A stretch of DNA of 64,000 nucleotides from Eggerthellaceae bacterium. GTDB lineage: Bacteria > Actinomycetota > Coriobacteriia > Coriobacteriales > Eggerthellaceae. Below the pieces are notes generated by a model. The model was given only the letters and a program-made list of their open reading frames with translations, ran no database searches and was not told where the DNA came from. The first letter of the stretch is position 1, and the number at the start of each line of letters is the position of its first letter. This document shows, piece after piece, positions 62,247 through 64,000 of the stretch. Both the position numbers and the translations under genes were made by a program. The DNA lies in contig CAJTDS010000003.1 in the NCBI GenBank assembly GCA_910575165.1, positions 62,001-126,000 on the forward strand, given 5' to 3'.

Positions 62247-63383
62247 ATGGCTCTTAACTTTCAACAACGGGGCAGGTCGGGGGCAAGCTCTGGCCTGCTC
62301 GCCCTATTTCTGGCGGTATCGCTTATCCTGGTGATCATCTATACCCGCGAAGGGGACGTGGGCCCGCTTCATCGCGCTCAGGCGACCATGAGCGGCCTGC
62401 TTGCCCCGGTGCAGATGGCGGGCGCTCCCGTGGGGGCTGCCACGGCGCAGATGCAGGACGTGGTGGTGGACGCCACGGTGGACGAGGAGAGCTTGTCGGC
62501 GCTGCGCGAGCAGAATCGCCAGCTTGTAGCTCAGTACGCCCAGGGCGAGGAGGATCGTCTGGAAGCGGAGCGGCTGCGGGGGCTTTTGGGGCTGAAGGAC
62601 GCCTACGAGATGGAGGGCGTGGCGGCCCGCATCATCGGTCGTTCCACCCAGGCGTGGAGCCAGACGGTGACCGTCGACGCCGGCAGTGCCGAAGGCGTGG
62701 ACGCCGGGCAGACGGTCATGGGCGCCACGGGCGTGGTGGGGCAGGTCATCGACGTGGCCGACCACAGTGCCACGGTGCGCCTGCTCACCGATCCCAACAG
62801 CGGTGCGGCGGCCATGGTGCAGTCCAGCCGCGCGGAGGGCATCGTCCGCGGCTCCTTGGAGGGGCTGCTGTACCTGGAGGACGTGGCGGCGGACAAGCAG
62901 GTGAGCCTGGGCGACGTGGTCATCACGTCCGGTCTGGGCGGAAGCTACGTGAAGGGCCTCATCATCGGCACCGTTGCCAAGATAGACATGCGCCAGGGCG
63001 ATTCGCTGCGCCGCATCGTGGTGGCGGCCAACGATGCGCCCGAGCTTCTGGAAGAGGTGTTCGTGGTGTTCACCGTGGGTGCCGAGGATGCTGCGGCTGT
63101 TTCGGCCTCCACCCATCGGGAGCGCGTCCGCCAGCAGCAGGCGGCGGCCCAAGGCGACGGCCAGGGCTCGTCGGATGACGCTGCGGCGTCGGGCGAGGGC
63201 TCGGGAGGCGGCTCCGGAGACGACGCCGACGACGGCGCGGAATCGGGTGGCGGAGACCAGGGCGGAAGCGCCGGGGACGCCGCCGGCGACCAATCGGGAG
63301 ATACGGGCGCGGGTTCCCAGGGCGCCGAGGACGGGCAATCGGGAGATGAGGGCGTGAGTGCGGGCGAAGGCGGTGATCGGTGA
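62247..63383 (+). CDS. mreC: rod-shape-determining protein MreC with low-complexity tail
   Basis: 378 aa. One membrane helix (LLALFLAVSLILVIIYT), a coiled coil, then the MreC beta domain (GATGVVGQVIDV, VSLGDVVITSGLGGSYVKG). It bridges MreB and wall synthases outside the membrane. The last 85-90 residues are Gly/Asp/Ser/Glu-rich and not in the family. It follows mreB by 18 bp and overlaps mreD by a TGATG junction. Confidence 0.93.
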   Translation: MALNFQQRGRSGASSGLLALFLAVSLILVIIYTREGDVGPLHRAQATMSGLLAPVQMAGAPVGAATAQMQDVVVDATVDEESLSALREQNRQLVAQYAQGEEDRLEAERLRGLLGLKDAYEMEGVAARIIGRSTQAWSQTVTVDAGSAEGVDAGQTVMGATGVVGQVIDVADHSATVRLLTDPNSGAAAMVQSSRAEGIVRGSLEGLLYLEDVAADKQVSLGDVVITSGLGGSYVKGLIIGTVAKIDMRQGDSLRRIVVAANDAPELLEEVFVVFTVGAEDAAAVSASTHRERVRQQQAAAQGDGQGSSDDAAASGEGSGGGSGDDADDGAESGGGDQGGSAGDAAGDQSGDTGAGSQGAEDGQSGDEGVSAGEGGDR

Positions 63384-63904
63384 TGGAGCGGTCTATCGGG
63401 CGGATAGCCATAGGCGCCGTGGTGGCGTTTCTGCTGCAGATCGTCGCGGCGCCCAACATTGCCGTTGCCGGTGCGCAGCCGAACTTCGCCTTGGCTTACG
63501 TGCTGGTGGTAGCTATAGTCAGGCCCGACGAGGCCGGCAACGTCATGCCGTTTCTCCTGGGGCTTGCCTGCGACCTTATGGGCACCGGTCCTGTGGGCGC
63601 TGAGGCGTTCCTGTTCACGCTGGCGTCGTTCGGTGCCTCCCGGGCGTTCATGGTGCTGGACAACGACACGCTGTTCATGCCCCTTGCCATCTTCTCGGCG
63701 GCGACCCTGCTGGTGGAGCTGAGCTATGGCTGCCTGCTCATGCTGCTGGGTCTGCAGGCGTCCTTCGCCGACGCCTTCATGTACCGGGTGCTGCCGTGTT
63801 CCCTGTTCACCATCGTGGTGGGGCTCGTCCTGTATCCCATCCTGATGAGGCTGTTGCGGGTTGGCCAGATGACGCGCGGGGCCGGCATTCCCGTCATCAG
63901 GTAG
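63383..63904 (+). CDS. mreD: rod-shape-determining protein MreD
   Basis: 173 aa with five membrane helices (for instance VVAFLLQIVAAPNIAV and FLLGLACDLMGTGPVG). Start ATG overlaps the mreC stop (TGATG), so it is translated with it. It is the membrane partner of MreC. Confidence 0.9.
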   Translation: MERSIGRIAIGAVVAFLLQIVAAPNIAVAGAQPNFALAYVLVVAIVRPDEAGNVMPFLLGLACDLMGTGPVGAEAFLFTLASFGASRAFMVLDNDTLFMPLAIFSAATLLVELSYGCLLMLLGLQASFADAFMYRVLPCSLFTIVVGLVLYPILMRLLRVGQMTRGAGIPVIR

Positions 63905-63911
63905 GCGCGCC

Positions 63912-64000
63912 ATGGTAACCGCCCTTATAGCAGCAGCGATCGCGCTTGTGGCCGTGGCGGCCGTTGCCGTGGCCGTGGTTGTCCTGCGCCGCCGCAGCAA
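63912..64000 (+). CDS. start of next cell-shape operon gene (3' partial)
   Basis: An ATG at 63912 opens a frame that encodes one hydrophobic helix followed by LRRRS and runs off the edge. mreBCD is often followed by the penicillin-binding protein 2 gene mrdA, but too little is seen to name it. Confidence 0.45.
   Translation, partial: MVTALIAAAIALVAVAAVAVAVVVLRRRS

Overview
The window is GC-rich actinobacterial DNA, densely coded on both strands. It most likely comes from a gut Eggerthellaceae relative (class Coriobacteriia). This is inferred from gene content: three Tat-exported, lipid-anchored FAD reductases, each next to or near a membrane-embedded LuxR-type regulator, together with desulfoferrodoxin, a flavin reductase-rubredoxin fusion, ThyX and a DUF917/HyuA pair. 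No 16S gene is present, so the genus is not established. There is no prophage, CRISPR array or intact insertion sequence.

Layout. 0-9.4 kb: end of a LuxR gene, an FMN/FAD reductase, a hypothetical gene, the ABC-F factor EttA, a HerA-like ATPase, and a zinc-ribbon plus SPFH pair resembling B. subtilis YdjG/YdjI. 9.5-21 kb: HIT protein, Ski2-like helicase, ProC, HelD, Vsr endonuclease, ABC exporter, a PARG-like hydrolase and L-lactate dehydrogenase. 21-32 kb: an unusual solitary GroEL paralogue, DUF917/HyuA, a membrane-anchored C39-type peptidase, a two-component system and a polar amino-acid ABC operon. 32-43 kb: a second reductase/LuxR divergon, GNAT, a B3/4-domain protein, a NifU-like to Lgt cluster, desulfoferrodoxin, pyruvate kinase and a class II aldolase. 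43-53 kb: L31, flavin reductase-rubredoxin, a third LuxR/reductase divergon, a methyltransferase, and DUF1385-ThyX and CysE genes on the minus strand. 53-64 kb: type IA topoisomerase, malate dehydrogenase, an RNA methyltransferase, tRNA-Arg(CCG), a DUF559-like nuclease candidate, and mreBCD with the start of the next gene.

How the genes work together. The reductases, LuxR sensors, desulfoferrodoxin and rubredoxin fusion fit anaerobic respiration of organic acceptors and oxygen defence. LDH, MDH and pyruvate kinase serve central carbon metabolism. MreBCD sets cell shape. Several likely promoters share a -10 box TACAAT.

The most unusual content is intergenic. There are several families of long hairpins. 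One (12.7, 12.8 and 32.0 kb, with a probable diverged copy at 49.4 kb) has a conserved core of about 60 nt enclosed by arms whose sequence differs in every copy yet stays self-complementary; copies sit just behind stop codons in the same orientation as the gene. A second is a 60-bp near-palindrome present three times between 57.4 and 60.9 kb. A third is a pair at 36.3 and 37.6 kb, and a fourth is an AT-rich 110-bp inverted-repeat element at 41.9 kb. A candidate two-state structured RNA lies at 36.4 kb. A frameshifted rubredoxin-tail remnant with a duplicated terminator shows that the third LuxR/reductase cassette is bracketed by related sequence.
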